Source of the DNA: Apostichopus japonicus
Lineage: Eukaryota; Echinodermata; Holothuroidea; Aspidochirotida; Stichopodidae
Length of the DNA stretch: 64,000 bases
Assembly: GCF_037975245.1 (NCBI RefSeq)
Contig: NC_092580.1
Coordinates: 21,936,501 to 22,000,500 of the forward strand
Reading direction: 5' to 3'
Shown here: piece by piece, positions 12,787 to 25,900 of the stretch
Layout of the letters: every line of letters starts with the position of its first letter
Numbering within the stretch: the first letter of the stretch is position 1
The notes under the pieces: generated by a model
Database searches by the model: none
What the model was told of the DNA's origin: nothing
Seen by the model: only the letters and a program-made list of their open reading frames with translations
Program-made: the position numbers and the translations under genes

Positions 12787-15700
12787 ATGGCGTCTGTGTT
12801 AGCAATCCTACTATCATTGCTGGTTGTACTTGTTTTGGCTTTAGTCGCGAGACATTTTCGGAGATCCGATCATGTGCCACCTGGACCTAAGGGTTGGCCA
12901 ATCATTGGCAATGCCTTTACTATGACAGGAGAGAACTTGTACGCTGTAAGTATAATCACTATTTAATGTTGTCGCCTTTTTATATTGCTATTTGATCAGT
13001 ATGCTTCATAGACCTATGTATCGTACATGAATTGTCGGAAAACATGGTGTCTGTGTTAGCAATCCTACCCTGACTGCTGGTAGTAGGCCTACTTGTTTTG
13101 ACTTCAGTCGCGAGACGTTTTCGGAGATCCGATCATGTGCCACCTGGACCTAAGGGTTGGCCAGTCATTGACAATGCCTTTACTATGACAATAAAGAACT
13201 TGTAATTATTTAATTGTATCTTCGTGTTATACTGTTATTTGACCGATATGCTGGTTAGTTCCTACAGTGACGGTTTTCATGGGGAACCATTAAGAACATC
13301 ATTATTTAGTCGATAATATATCCTAGCTAGGGATGATTTTCGAGTTACTATTCGTCGATATCTATATTTTATTTATATGAAACTCAAACAAGATATGACA
13401 AAGGGCTTTGACAGCGTCGGGGGGGGGGGTGGGGGGATGAGCATCATTAATAGTTATTTTATAAAGGAAAAGCCAACAGATTACAAAATCGATTTATTTT
13501 TAGTAGGCCCGATTTCCGATTGAAAGGTCCATATCATGATTTAAAGGGGCCTTGAACAGTACATGGGCTTGCTTGGTTTACTGACTGCACGTTTAATATC
13601 AGTGGCTTCGCCGGCGGTCGGCTACACCGGACGGGTAGTTATATTTTTTTTCCGTACTCGTCACTGGGCGGCCGGATGGAGCTGAACCGCCTACAGTTAC
13701 CCCGCTGATATTTCAGTGACAATACCGATCACCTTTTATCGTATAGACTGGTTGAGTCATATTCCTCTCTTCACACCGTTAAACTCAATTTATGATCATA
13801 GACCTATCAATGATGTGTTATATGCGAACAATTAAGACAGTCAACTTACAAAATGCATGTTTAGTCCCCACCCCCACACCTCCCTCTCCGTCTGGCCCCA
13901 CCTTTTTCAACTTTAAAGAACCTTCATTAATTTCTACATAATGGTGAAACATCTTGCTCAACGTATTTTTCTCCAGTAACAAATAAATCGTGCTAATTTT
14001 CTTCTCCTTCTTTTCATACCTTTCATTTTACGATAGACTTTAACGGAGTACTCGCGAACATACGGAGGAATATTTTCTCTTCAGCTTGGTCCAAAGCTAG
14101 TAATTATCTTGAACACGCTAGACGTTGCCAAGGAAGCTTACGTCGACCAAGCCTCTGCCTTCTCAAAACGATTTATGCCACCAGCAATTCGATACATCGT
14201 TGGCCAGGAAGGTAATCATTATATCACTGGACCTCTGAGTACCTCTGAGTACCTCTGAGTATACCCTCTGGGTACCTCTGAGTAGCCTTCGGAGGAATGT
14301 TAACCTCATCTTCCACTTCGCAAATCAAAAGGTAGTAAAGGGAAGAATAAGTCTAACTTGATAGCAAATTCCGTTTCTGAGTTGTAAACAAATTGATAGG
14401 TGTTCATGTTCTTTTAGGATATAAACATTTAGTGAGTTTTCGATTAGCTGAAGTCGTGTTTATCGTGAATTACGCCATGTTGAAATGTCAGAGGTCACTG
14501 ACTCAAATCCCGGTTCTATATAAATTGCCAGTCAATTTTCTGTTATCCATTTTCTCAGCAATTTTATAGATTTTGTCGGAGCTCTAATACCAAATTGACG
14601 TTTGCTCACAAATTCCTAAATTCATTTGAATTAATATGTTCTTCTATCATATCGGCTTAACAGAACATATACCTGTAAGACACCGTCGGCTGGCTGGGTT
14701 TAGTCCATATAATTTTTCAAACTTTGACTATGTTTCTTTTTCACCGCCTAAGCGTTTTAAGAGTAATTGGTTATACAGTGCAGGCTATTGTTTTATCAAT
14801 TTCTATATATTTGAAATAGATAACTTACTAACCTCCGACAAGCTAAAAAAAAAAACAAAGTGTTTAGGACGTTTTCACAGTGACGCTTTTACATTGCATG
14901 TTTCCAACTGATTTATTAAGTTGTACTAGGCCTATAAGTGATGTAAAACAGTTCTATAGCCATTATCACGTTTCACTGATGATATTCGACAACGTTTCGA
15001 CAGTACGTTCACTGTAAAGGAGTGAAAAGTTCAATAAGAGTTTACACAATTTCGTCGTAAGCTCGTTTCCTTTTCACTGGTTAAGAAGCAAGTCCCCAGG
15101 GTGTGCGAAGATATAGGTATAAAGAACTAATTTCCTGCAAGAGTAATTTCATCCACATCTGGTAAAAATGTGCAAAAGTATTGTCAATTGCTTAATCAAT
15201 TGTGTAATTGTGTAAAGGTTAAGAAACAGTTCTTTGGATGTTATCTAAAAAGCAAAGTTTTACCTTGAAAACCAAATAATTTCCTATCCAAACAGGTAGT
15301 CTCATATTTGGTGATGGCCCAATATGGAAAGAGCAACGGAAGTTTCTCCTTTCCGCCTTCCGAGAATTTGGTGTCGGAAAGAAGAGTTTGCAAGAGAGAG
15401 TGAATGAAGAGGCCAGCTATGTCCTTGAAGTTATCGAACGCGCGAAAGGACAACCAATCAACATACATTTTGTTATAAACAATGCCGTGTCGAACATCAT
15501 TTGTAGTCTCTCGTTTGGAGAAAGATTCGATTACAATGACGAAAATTTCCAGAACCTTCTAAAGAAACTTCACGTTAATGTATCCTCGATATCTCTCGGT
15601 GGGATTGTACACGTCTTTCCGTTCTTAATGGAGACTCCCATCTATGGCTATTTGAAGAAAAATTTCCAATCACTCGTCGACTTTGTCAGACGTTTGTCCA

Positions 15701-17520
15701 AAGAACACTCCGAGACGTTTAACGGCAATGACATCAGAGATATTTTAGATAAATATCTACTCGAGATTCAGAAACAGGAAGATAGCGGAGAAGAGAGTCA
15801 CTTCAAAAGGTCAGACGATTGGCGATTGGTTTTTGAACTGTTTTTGGCGGGAACGGACACAACGACAAACACACTCCTGTTCACCATTTTATTTGCGACA
15901 TACTACCCAGATATTCAGCAAAAGGTAAGTGAAATCGTCGTCAGTACTACATATACACTGACAGTATTTACTTCCATTATGAAAATGGCTATAGGCTTCT
16001 TGCAATGTTAATACAATTAAACCTTCTGTTTCTGTACCAAACTTGAGTAAGAAATGACAAGACTACGAAAGGACACTTGTAAGGAAATACAATATGTCGT
16101 AGACCGCTATAAACCACTGCTATCACAGTCCAGATAGTTTTTTTTTGTACCACCTTTATTAAGAACTCTTTAACATGTTAATACCAGAGGCTCGTCAATC
16201 TAAGTGGCTAGACAACTTAGTCTATCAGACAGACCGGTAGGTCAGGGATTTCTGATTTTCTTGACGAGTCTCTCATGAACAAATTCAACGTTTGTTTTAT
16301 CGATTTCATTACTCTTGTTTATATTTATTTGCATTAACTTTTTTTTATTATAGATTTCTGACGAAATCGACGAAGTGGTTGGGGGAGCAAGAAGACCCCA
16401 GCTGTCAGATCGTCCTAACATGCCGTACACCGAAGCAACTATCTTGGAAGTTCTACGCATGCGCCCGGCAGCACCTTTAGGCGTCCCAAGGAGCGTTAGT
16501 GCTGACACGAAAGTCGGAGGCTATTTCATACCAAAGGTATATTGTGCACCACATGTGTAGTTTGTGCGATGCATGAATTGTCAATCGAGAGCGTGTTACT
16601 AGTGTACGAACACTATATATCCACAGAGTATTTGGATGCAAACGTTTCCCATATATGGTATATACGAGTTTGATATATTCTTCCCCTTTAAATTATTTTC
16701 TTAATAATGAATTATTATTTAAAAATTGTTATATTCCTTAAATTTATTTATAAATTATGATTTTGTGTATTTAAATGATTGTTTTACTTGTTTGTTTATT
16801 TCTATTGTTTGTTTTCATATGTTTCATATTTATAACATTTCTTCTGATCGTTGTTGATATTTACAGGGTACTGGTGTATTCTTGAATGCATTTGCCATCA
16901 ATCACGACCCACAAGTTTGGGATCGTCCATACGAGTTTGATCCTACAAGGTTTTTGTCACCTGATGGTAAAAAACTTATAAAAAACGACTCCTTGATGAC
17001 ATTTGGAACTGGTGAGTTCGTAAATACTTGTTTATGTTAATAAAGGCAATAATGGGGTCTTTGGTGTGAATCACGCGGCTATATAGTGTAATGTTCTTGC
17101 AATGAGTCCGAACTTCAAAACGCTCACTTTGTGACTTATTTTCCCGACTACCCCCCCCCCCCCACGTCCACCATGTTAAGCAAGACCATACAACCAACGT
17201 TGAGCGTTTTAAGGTGCATAGATTAAGTAAAGTCTTGCCATCTTGATTTAATCACGAATAAGCCATGTTTAAAGGGTTATTTTGTACTCTGTTACATAAA
17301 AGTTAATTATTTTTAATCACCGTTATTCTCTTCGGTCAAAGGTCGTAGAGCATGCGTAGGAGAGAACCTTGCGAAGATGGAACTATTTTTCTTTGTCACG
17401 AATATCTTCCAGAGGTTCCACCTGCGGTTCCCCGAAGGCACAAGTAAGCCGGATCTTCGAGGTACGCAAGGAATATCGTTGAAGCCTTCACCATTCGAAA
17501 TATGCGCAGAGCGACGTTAA
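12787..17520 (+). CDS. Cytochrome P450, CYP2 clan (CYP2U1-like), complete, six exons
   Basis: Exons 12787-12945, 14037-14211, 15296-15924, 16354-16536, 16867-17011 and 17342-17520 join to 1470 nt, 489 aa, with GT-AG at every junction and phases that close. Seen in order: an N-terminal membrane anchor (residues 1-22), the proline-rich hinge PPGPKGWPIIGN (31-42), the C-helix WKEQR (122-126), the I-helix oxygen-activation motif AGTDTT (296-301), the K-helix ExxR (E353-R356), the PxxFxPxRF meander, and the heme loop FGTGRRACVG (428-437) with Cys435 as the heme thiolate ligand. Such enzymes are endoplasmic-reticulum monooxygenases of lipids or xenobiotics; the substrate is unknown. Exon 3 is long (629 nt), suggesting intron loss relative to more split CYP2 genes. 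All key motifs are intact, so a working enzyme is expected. Confidence 0.95.
13008..13253 (+). pseudogene. Decayed tandem copy of P450 exon 1
   Basis: This segment repeats the end of the P450 5' region, exon 1 and the start of intron 1. Its ATG is at 13044-13046, and it reads a shortened version of the same anchor and the intact RSDHVPPGPKGWP hinge. It carries a TGA within the anchor and a TAA at 13203-13205, and lacks the exon's GTAAGT donor. It sits inside intron 1 of the intact gene. It cannot supply a full first exon as it stands. Confidence 0.9.
14226..14284. repeat. 10-bp tandem repeat in P450 intron 2
   Basis: The unit ACCTCTGAGT is repeated about five times with one diverged unit, just 15 bp after the exon 2 donor. 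Confidence 0.7.
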
Positions 17521-19700
17521 AGAATTTATGGTATCCACTTGAGACCATTTCCCCCCGCTGAATGGTGTATTTCGTCTCTTCTTAGTAATTACATTTGTAT
17601 TCATCTACAGTTAAAGATAAGTCTATATATAAGATAAATCCTTATTAATAGTATTTGTTACGTAGGTTTATACTTATCTCTAAATTCCTAACTAGTGAAA
17701 ATTCACACGTTGAGAGTGTCGAGGATTATCACCCTTCGGAGTATAGCTTAGCCTATACCATTCCCTAGATAGTATAGTTCAACCTACCATTCCCTAGATA
17801 GTATAGTTCAACCTATAGTATTCCCTAGATAGTATATAATCCTACGAATTCCACTCCAAATAGAGCGAGCGAAAATATCCTCTGATTGAGAGCTCCGATT
17901 GCGTGAGCCACTCTTCGGTAAGAGTGAAATTCACGATTCAAAAATGAGATAATCCTAGACATTTTCAAGGAGTGAATTTTCACTTTTTCTTTCGGAATGA
18001 ATGGTGATGGTTTTTAAATTGGACAATTTCAGTCTTTTACGATGGAACATATCGCAATAGGTAAATGAGAAAACATGTTGTGAAGTTCTGATATTTTTTG
18101 TTATATTTGGACAACAATGATTTACGGCAGAAATATCACATTATCTGAAAGCTACTTTCGTAGAATAATTTTCTTAAAGAAATTTAAATGTTATCATTAT
18201 TCCATATGAATTTAGATTGAAATCAACCATATCCAATATAGACAATTAATCTGCAGATGAGTTAAGATGAAGTTTTAGGATTTTAAGTTTTTATTACTGT
18301 AGTTTGAAAATTTTTATTTCTGATTAATTATATCTGAACAAAAAGGATCGCAAAGTTTAATATATATTTTGATCTAAAACTAAATAAATACTAAACATAA
18401 AGGAAAATATAAACTAAGTTACTTAATTGCAATAATTATTCCTTATCATTATACTATGCAATGAATATAAATTAATATTGAAAATGAACTTGGTTTTGAC
18501 ATCATTTATTATCCAAAGAGAAAAGTATGTGTAAATATTTTAGTTTACCCCAATTTATAGATATACTGTTATCAGATATTATATTTCATCTGCATGGACT
18601 AAATGAAATATGAAAATATATCACTTTTTCGACCAACATTTTCTTGTTAACAAAACACAGAAAATCTTTACACATTTCCACAGTATAGCAGGACCAAAGT
18701 CGAAAAAGAAAGTCAAAGAAGAAATAGTAGAAAAGAAAGATATTTGAGAAAAGGTCCTCCCGCGGGAATTAGGCGTAAACAAGAACGTTTTGCCAAAGAA
18801 AAGCAATGAGCCATTATTTACATTATAAACATTCTTTTACGTCATTCAGAAACGATTCCTAATTCTCGAATCTGAAGTACCTACAAACCAGGTTTGAGTA
18901 AGAGGATGGGACGTAAGCATTCCCTACCTCCCGCCCCCCCCCCTCCTATGCTGGCAGCCCTTTCAAGAGGTGTCAGTCACTTGGGACTGTTGCTAAATTT
19001 GGAAGGTCTTCCAATTTTGTTATATGTAGCCCACTTATAGCATCATTGCTTATCAGACTGCAGACGTTAAGTTACAACCCGAGGCATAAGTAGGTAGCTT
19101 GAATGAAACTTGTACACGGCAATGGGTCATTTTAATGTCTCATTCCCAAATGACTTAATAGTGATCATCATGGACTTAACCAATAGCCACCCGACAAAGA
19201 ATAACCTGTGTACACTCAATGTTTACATTTATATTATTACTACCCTGCAGCGCATTATACAAGCATTTATGTCTCGTACCCCCCCCCCCCCCCACCCCCT
19301 TTCCTTCTCGACTCCAAATCTTTATACTAGCGTTAAAACAATGAACACAACAGATTAAAGAAAGCCAATTCATTATTGAGTGCCGATACTTTGATATATT
19401 TTTTCAGTGCATCCTAAGTAGATATACGCTATGCGTTCATAACAACAGCAAACCAATCACATTGTGTAGAACCCAGTCAATCGTATACACTATAAACAAC
19501 AAAGAAAATGAAAATCGTCCATTATACTTCAACGGTGAGTTATCATTGGTACCATGCATGTAAACATCTCCATCATACATACTATATACAACCTTACAAC
19601 CGTATGATGTCCTCCGCTAAACGCCTAACACTATAGCATCAATAAACATAATAAAAAATGCAATTTTTGAACTAACTTAAATAATAAGCAAAACGTGCAG
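17521..19700. other. Intergenic region between P450 and rGC-A (convergent ends)
   Basis: This stretch contains the 3' untranslated sequence of the P450 and the downstream flank of rGC-A. No exon was recognised. A three-copy ~30-bp repeat lies at 17745-17840 with unit core ATTCCCTAGATAGTATAGTT. The first AATAAA on the plus strand that I noticed is far downstream (about 18382), so the P450 polyadenylation site is not assigned. Confidence 0.5.
17745..17840. repeat. Three-copy ~30-bp tandem repeat
   Basis: The core ATTCCCTAGATAGTATAGTT with flanking CAACCTA recurs three times, about 225 bp past the P450 stop codon. It is noncoding. Confidence 0.7.
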
Positions 19701-19707
19701 CGTCAAA

Positions 19708-19713
19708 TTTATT
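19708..19713 (-). promoter_or_regulatory. Candidate polyadenylation signal of rGC-A
   Basis: AATAAA on the minus strand lies about 210 bp downstream of the rGC-A stop codon (19922-19924). Position and motif fit a cleavage signal, though no transcript evidence is available. Confidence 0.45.
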
Positions 19714-19921
19714 TTTAACATGAAATAACTAAATGTATGCATTGTCATTAAGAGAGAAAGTAAAAAGTGTAGTTAACTTCAAATCATTGCGTTTGTTGAC
19801 TCATTTAACATATATACCTCTGTACAACATCAAGTTATTTTGATTAAAACCACCAGTTTTATATGACCATAATTATGTATTGTTCAACTTGAGTAAACTA
19901 TATCCAGTGCATGACTCTGAC

Positions 19922-22900
19922 CTAGAAGTAAGTGTTCGGTGGGAGATAAACTTCTTCAAAATGTTTCTTTTGCTGTTTTTCCTGCTTTTCTGCGATCAGA
20001 CCAAGTAACCAAAATGTCTTCTGCTTGCCTTTACCCTGCGAAGGTAGATTATACATAAACAATTATGTGAAAATCATGATGTAAAATGTTCGCCAAACTG
20101 TGCTAACGAGGTGAAAATAAGTGCTCATATTTGTTTATGTATACGTGAATCACATAAGGGTTACCTCCTCTCAATCATTGTCTGAAATGTGACTTCATCC
20201 TTTGAAAAAGTAGTTATGATGACACAAAAACAAACCTTGCTCGATGCACTAAAGCGGCCAGAAAGTTTAAATAATAAATACAACCCTTTTCAGTATCTTA
20301 TACTATCCTGGGCTGCTATACATTGTCGCGGTGGATAGGCTTGTGTATTTCAATGAACCTGGGAGCTATGCCAGCGGGGAGTGAAATCCCCGGCAGGTCT
20401 AAACCATGCTGGACTGGTCACAGGGGAGAAGCCTGACTAAATACAGCCCCTGGTTGGGGCTTGGGCGTGGGGTTAACAACCCCACCCGGTAAGGGAGAGA
20501 ATTAAGGTTAAGGTTTTCAATGTTTCATTGAAAGTTTCCGTGGTAACATAAACTCCCTTTTCTGTTAACCTTAATGTCTGCTTCACTTCATAAGAGAAAT
20601 GGGTCTATATGTACAACAACAAAAATCTGTTCTTTAAAAAAAAAAAATGTAATAAATAAATTTAAAAACATCTGTTCACGTTCTCCCTACCACGCGCCCG
20701 TCCCCCACCCTTCCCTCCACCCCTCCAACCACCGTCACATACAGTAGCAATCAAATGACTCTCGAATGTCAAGGATTAGTTTGTAAGATGTTATCAATAG
20801 TAAATCTTATCAACTGATGTACATGTGAATCTGTTTATCCAATGTAATTAACAAAACGATTATACGTAACTATTTTTTGTTAACATTTTGACTTTTCTTG
20901 TGGTTGGCTATGGAAGCGACTGTGTATGATTATGACTGGCTGTGACTCTTTTAGGCAGCATGACTGACTTCCACATGGATTGATGCACCCACCCACCCAC
21001 CCCTCCCCCCCCCCCGCCCTCTCTCGTTACGACGCCAGATATGTTGCTTGATTTATTTCTTATTTACAATTCAATCTAGATATATTGTGATTTTAATTTT
21101 TTTTTTGTTATTGCTATAACATGTACAACACACCGTCTTAGCCAGGGTAATATATAACTTACCCGAAGTTCAATCTCTCCACGCTCTTCGAATTTGAATA
21201 TGAAAAAGGAGTCCAGGATAAATTTGGCTTCGGAACTCACTTGTATCTTCATCGCTGTCAAGAAATAGTAAAAGTTTTCCTTTCTTAAACTTATATACGA
21301 AAGAAATAAAGTGAGCGTATAGTTTCATGGTTTTGGAATGGTAAATGATGATGGGTATAGATCCCTTGTCTTCAATGTGGGTGTCGCCACTATTTTTGGG
21401 GTCGCCAAAAAACATTGGAGGGTCGCCAAATAACATTGGAGGGTCGCCAAAAAACATTGGAGGGTCGCCAAATAACATTGGAGGGTCGCCAAATAACATT
21501 GGAGGGTCGCCAAATAACATTGGAGGGTCGCCAAAAAACATTGGAGGGTCGCCAAATAACATTGGAGGGTCGCCAAATAACATTGGAGGGTCGCCAAATA
21601 ACATTGGAGGGTCGCCAAAAAACATTGGAGGGTCGCAAAAAAGGAAAGAAAGAAAAAAGAAGAAACCCGGAAGGAATAGACCAATTCTTGAACATAAATT
21701 TGCAAAATATAACACTATTTTGCAGCTAAGGAACCTTCACCATACCCTCTCCCAATAGATCACTTCTCCCACACCCCAACATACCCTACTGGAGGGTCAT
21801 CAGGATGATGACAGTAAACTTTGGGGTCACCAAGCCCCCTAAAATGTTTGAATACCAGCAGGAGTATCGGTATAATGCTGATATTTACCTTCTGATGTCG
21901 CTTCCATACTAGATGCAGTGTTCACTGTGTCACCAAACAAACAGTAGCGAGGCATCTTGGAGCCAACCACACCAGCAACCACGGAACCTGCAAAAAATAT
22001 CAGCATTACCGTGCTTTCATAATTTTTTAAATAATTGAAACCAAAAGCTGATTAATAAGTCAACAGAGCAAAATGTATTAGATTATATACAATCAAGCTT
22101 CCAGTATTATTCTCATGGTTGCCTATACCCCCCTCCCCTCCCCTCCCACCAAAATATTATTATCATCCTGAAAGTTCTTTCCTGGAGGATCAAACCCCTC
22201 ATAATGGATTTCCCTAAATTGAGGTTGAGTCACTTTATAGGCTATGGCATACCTCAGTTAAGGGTCTATATATATTCTCTGAAGGTTGGAGAGGATTCCG
22301 GATACTTCGGAGCTGTGCAGTTGAACTGAATTTAGCCTAACATTAACCTGACATTAACATTCATAGTTATATACGTTTTCTTACCACAGTGTATCCCCGC
22401 CCGAAGTTGTAGCTGGTATTCTGGCATGTGTCGAACGGTGAAGTTTTCAACTTTACGGAGAAGTGCAACGGCCATGCTAGCAATCTCTCTACTATGTACG
22501 TTTCCATTCCTCACGGGAAGGCCAGAAACCACCATATAAGCATCACCGATTGTCTCTACCTACAGAGTGTGAAATTTTTTTTTTGTTTATTATCGAAAAT
22601 TCAAAACTTAAGGTAATACTAATGAATAAGTAATCAAAATCAAGCTTGAAACATACTATTCGGAATATTGATTTCGATTTTACAGGTTGTATTAATGCGT
22701 TTATAAGTACATTGCATTATTCATATACAAGTAATTTAAGCTCTACCATATGTTGTCAAAACATGATGAATGTTGTATATGAATAACGAACTGAATTGAA
22801 TTAAATGAATGTATATATATATATATATTTATATATACATATTTATATATATATATTTATTTAAAATAAATATGTTATAGATAAACTGCCCATTTTTTCT

Positions 22901-25900
22901 ACAAAGCAATTACATTGAAATCCTAATTTATGTCCGAAACTCATCATATTTCTTACCTTATAGACTTCGTAATTTCCAATGATGTTGTCAAAACAGAGAT
23001 ACAAGTCGTTCAGGAAAGTAACCACCTGTAAAATCAATAACCCTATCATTTTAAATATGGTGCGCGGCGAAAGAGGGATGGGGGTTGGAGGGATGGGCAG
23101 GGGCGTAGCGAAGGGGTTTTGGTTGGGGGGTGTGGAGAATTTGATTTGCCGACGGATCTGGAAGTGGTGACTGAAATGGGGGAGGGGGTGTCCCCCTCCC
23201 CTTTGGAAAATTTTTAGTTTTGAAACGTCCTTAGATGCAATCTGGTGCATATTTTAAGTCAAATTTGATTTGCCGACGGATCTGGAAGTGGTGACTGAAA
23301 TGGGGGAGTGGTCTAAGGGGACGGGGTCTACCCCTCCCCTTTTGAAAATTTTTAGTTTTGAAACGTCCTTAGATGCAATCTGGTGCATATTTTAAGTCAA
23401 ATTTGGCACGGAAGAAGCTCCCGTTCTCCTTTTCTCTATTCAGCTTTCCTTCTTTCTTCCCCTTCCGCTCTCTTCACCTTTTCTCCTTTTGCCGACAGAC
23501 CCAAAATTTGCCGACAGCGACCAAACTATTGGGGGGGGGGTGTGACACCCCCCACACCCCCGCTCGCTACGCCCCTGGGGATGGGAGAGGGGGGAGTCAT
23601 GGCCCCACCTTCGTCATTCAGGGGTTAGAATCGGGGTTTGTTTTATATTCAGCCGGAGAATAATTAGACCTTTCCCTCCACGCCTTTCAACAGAGGTTCA
23701 TCCGCCTTCCTAAGTCAGTCAGGGGCTTTGAAACCCCTGTGAAAAATATTACATACTCAAAATGTAGAGGATCCTGACTTCCCTTTACATCAGGAAGGTT
23801 TCTGACCCCCTCCCCCTCCTCTGTCTGGACCTCTGGTCAATGCGTTCCCAGTAATAATCGGACTATGCTTATTTCAGAACAGAAGGAAGATCCTTCTGTG
23901 TGAATGTATTGCAAAGGTCTTTATCTTTTAAATGTTATACAGGCCAGTAAATTCAACTGCTAACAGTAAAAATTAAATATTGAAATGTCGTTTTTAGCTT
24001 TGTGTGAAATTGTCCTTACACGTTGGTGTTGATGGCAATCCATTCGTGGCTGTTGAAATGTGTATATATCACATGAATTTGCCCGGCCTCCAATCTATAA
24101 CGTCACAAGTCTAGACAAACACTTGTTTTTAGATTTATGAGATGTGGTAACATTTATATAACGAGGTTAAGGTTAAACAGGAAACATTTCACGGAGAGTA
24201 TATAGCCCTACACATATATTTTGAAAGACCAAGGCAATTCTTTCCTAGTTACGGAAGTAGAACCATCGATCGTATGATCTCAAGTCTAGCAACAAACAAA
24301 CAGTGGTGACATAAAAGTATCTGGTTATTGCGCGCTTATGAGCTGCCTATACCGACGTGAGAGTGTTACGTGTATTAACTGTATTGGACGACCTTTTGGC
24401 TATACTTAGCCTCTGTGTAGTATCTATTTCCTTTCCAAGAGATGCGTGATCTATATGTCATGATGATCACAAAGCCACAGTCTCGATGCAAGTGGGACTT
24501 GGGTGTTTTTTTTTTTTTGGGGGGGGGGGGAGGGGAAGAGGGATGCATCAGTTAAGGAGTATATGAGTTTCTTGCCCATATTCTATCATTAGGTGACGTT
24601 CCTTATAGAGTATCTTACCTGCATTGGAGTACTCTGTGCCGATAGCTTAGTAAACTCAACGATGTCACTGAAGTATACTGTAACGCATTCGTATGTCTCC
24701 GGGTCCACAGACAAACCTTTCTTTAGCTGCTCAGCAACTGGCCTACATTATGAAAAATTGTGGAAACTGGAAATCAATCTTAATTTAAAGAAAACACACA
24801 GGAGCGCACGGTGTTCAACGTATATAATAATTCCTTCACCCTAACCCCGCATTCCCCTGTTCACCGGGAGATTAGCTCCTGTGCAAGATTTAGTCACGAA
24901 CTGATAAACAATTCATGGGATTAGCTTGTGGTACCTAAACAGTGTGGTGATATATTCCACTGTTTGCATAGGGGTTTCTTTTGTTGAACTATAAAAAAGG
25001 AGAGTAAAAACTCGAATTAAGGGTGTAAATATTACAAAATAATTTGGTACCAAATCTGTAAAGAGAGTTATAGACTGTTGTGAAACTAATGGAAATGCAC
25101 AATTCCGTGTCATCTTTAGCTAAAATGAAACTAAATGTTAAACTATAAGAACAAGTAGGTAGAACCCCCCCCCCCCCCAATAAACATCGACTGTGCGAAA
25201 AACACACTATGGCACTGCAATAAAGCTCAAAGACAAACTGCATTAGTCCCAAATTTTGGACGTCTCTAAAACATAACTTTTATTTTATCATAAAACGTCT
25301 TCTTTCAGCTATTTGCGTTGGATATCGGGTAAACTTGTAGTCAAAAGTTTGTAGCATATTTTGCGTGTAAATGCCAGTACAATCATTATTGTGTTCAAAG
25401 CAATAAAGGGAACAGACAGATACATCATGACTCGGCAAACTTTACAAGGTCTGTCATTGGAGACTGAAGTTAACGAACCAAAAGCTTGTCCAATCAGCTT
25501 GAATTTTATATAACTGAAAAAGGGAATTTTCTATTCTGGCGTAAATTCGAGAAGAAGAAGGGTTGATGTTCTATTAAAGGGGGTGAGCCTTGCTATTGAA
25601 AGGATAGGCCCCTAAATTGACTAACGGTTATGTTTTTTATGATGTTACTATGATTATTCATAGAGAACCAGGTCATGACTACTATGTCATCGGACCCTTC
25701 CTTTTGAAATCGTTATTAATTCATAAATTTTATTCATGAAATAAAGAAAACATTCTTTATTCCGTATTTCCTAGGTCCTTATTATTTATACTCTGGCCGT
25801 ATATAACCCACTGACCCCCCCCCACCCCCTCTCGTCAGACATGACTGTGACTACAAAAGTATAATCTAGTAGCAAGATACTATGTACAGTACGGAACAGT

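Noticed and set aside
21170-21758. Overlapping long open frames on both strands
   Set aside because: They come from the 21-bp minisatellite; the real exon here is 21254-21163 on the minus strand.
23373-23663. Plus-strand frames over the region near 23.4-23.6 kb
   Set aside because: They lie in a hAT-like non-autonomous element and its GC-rich end; no domain is visible.
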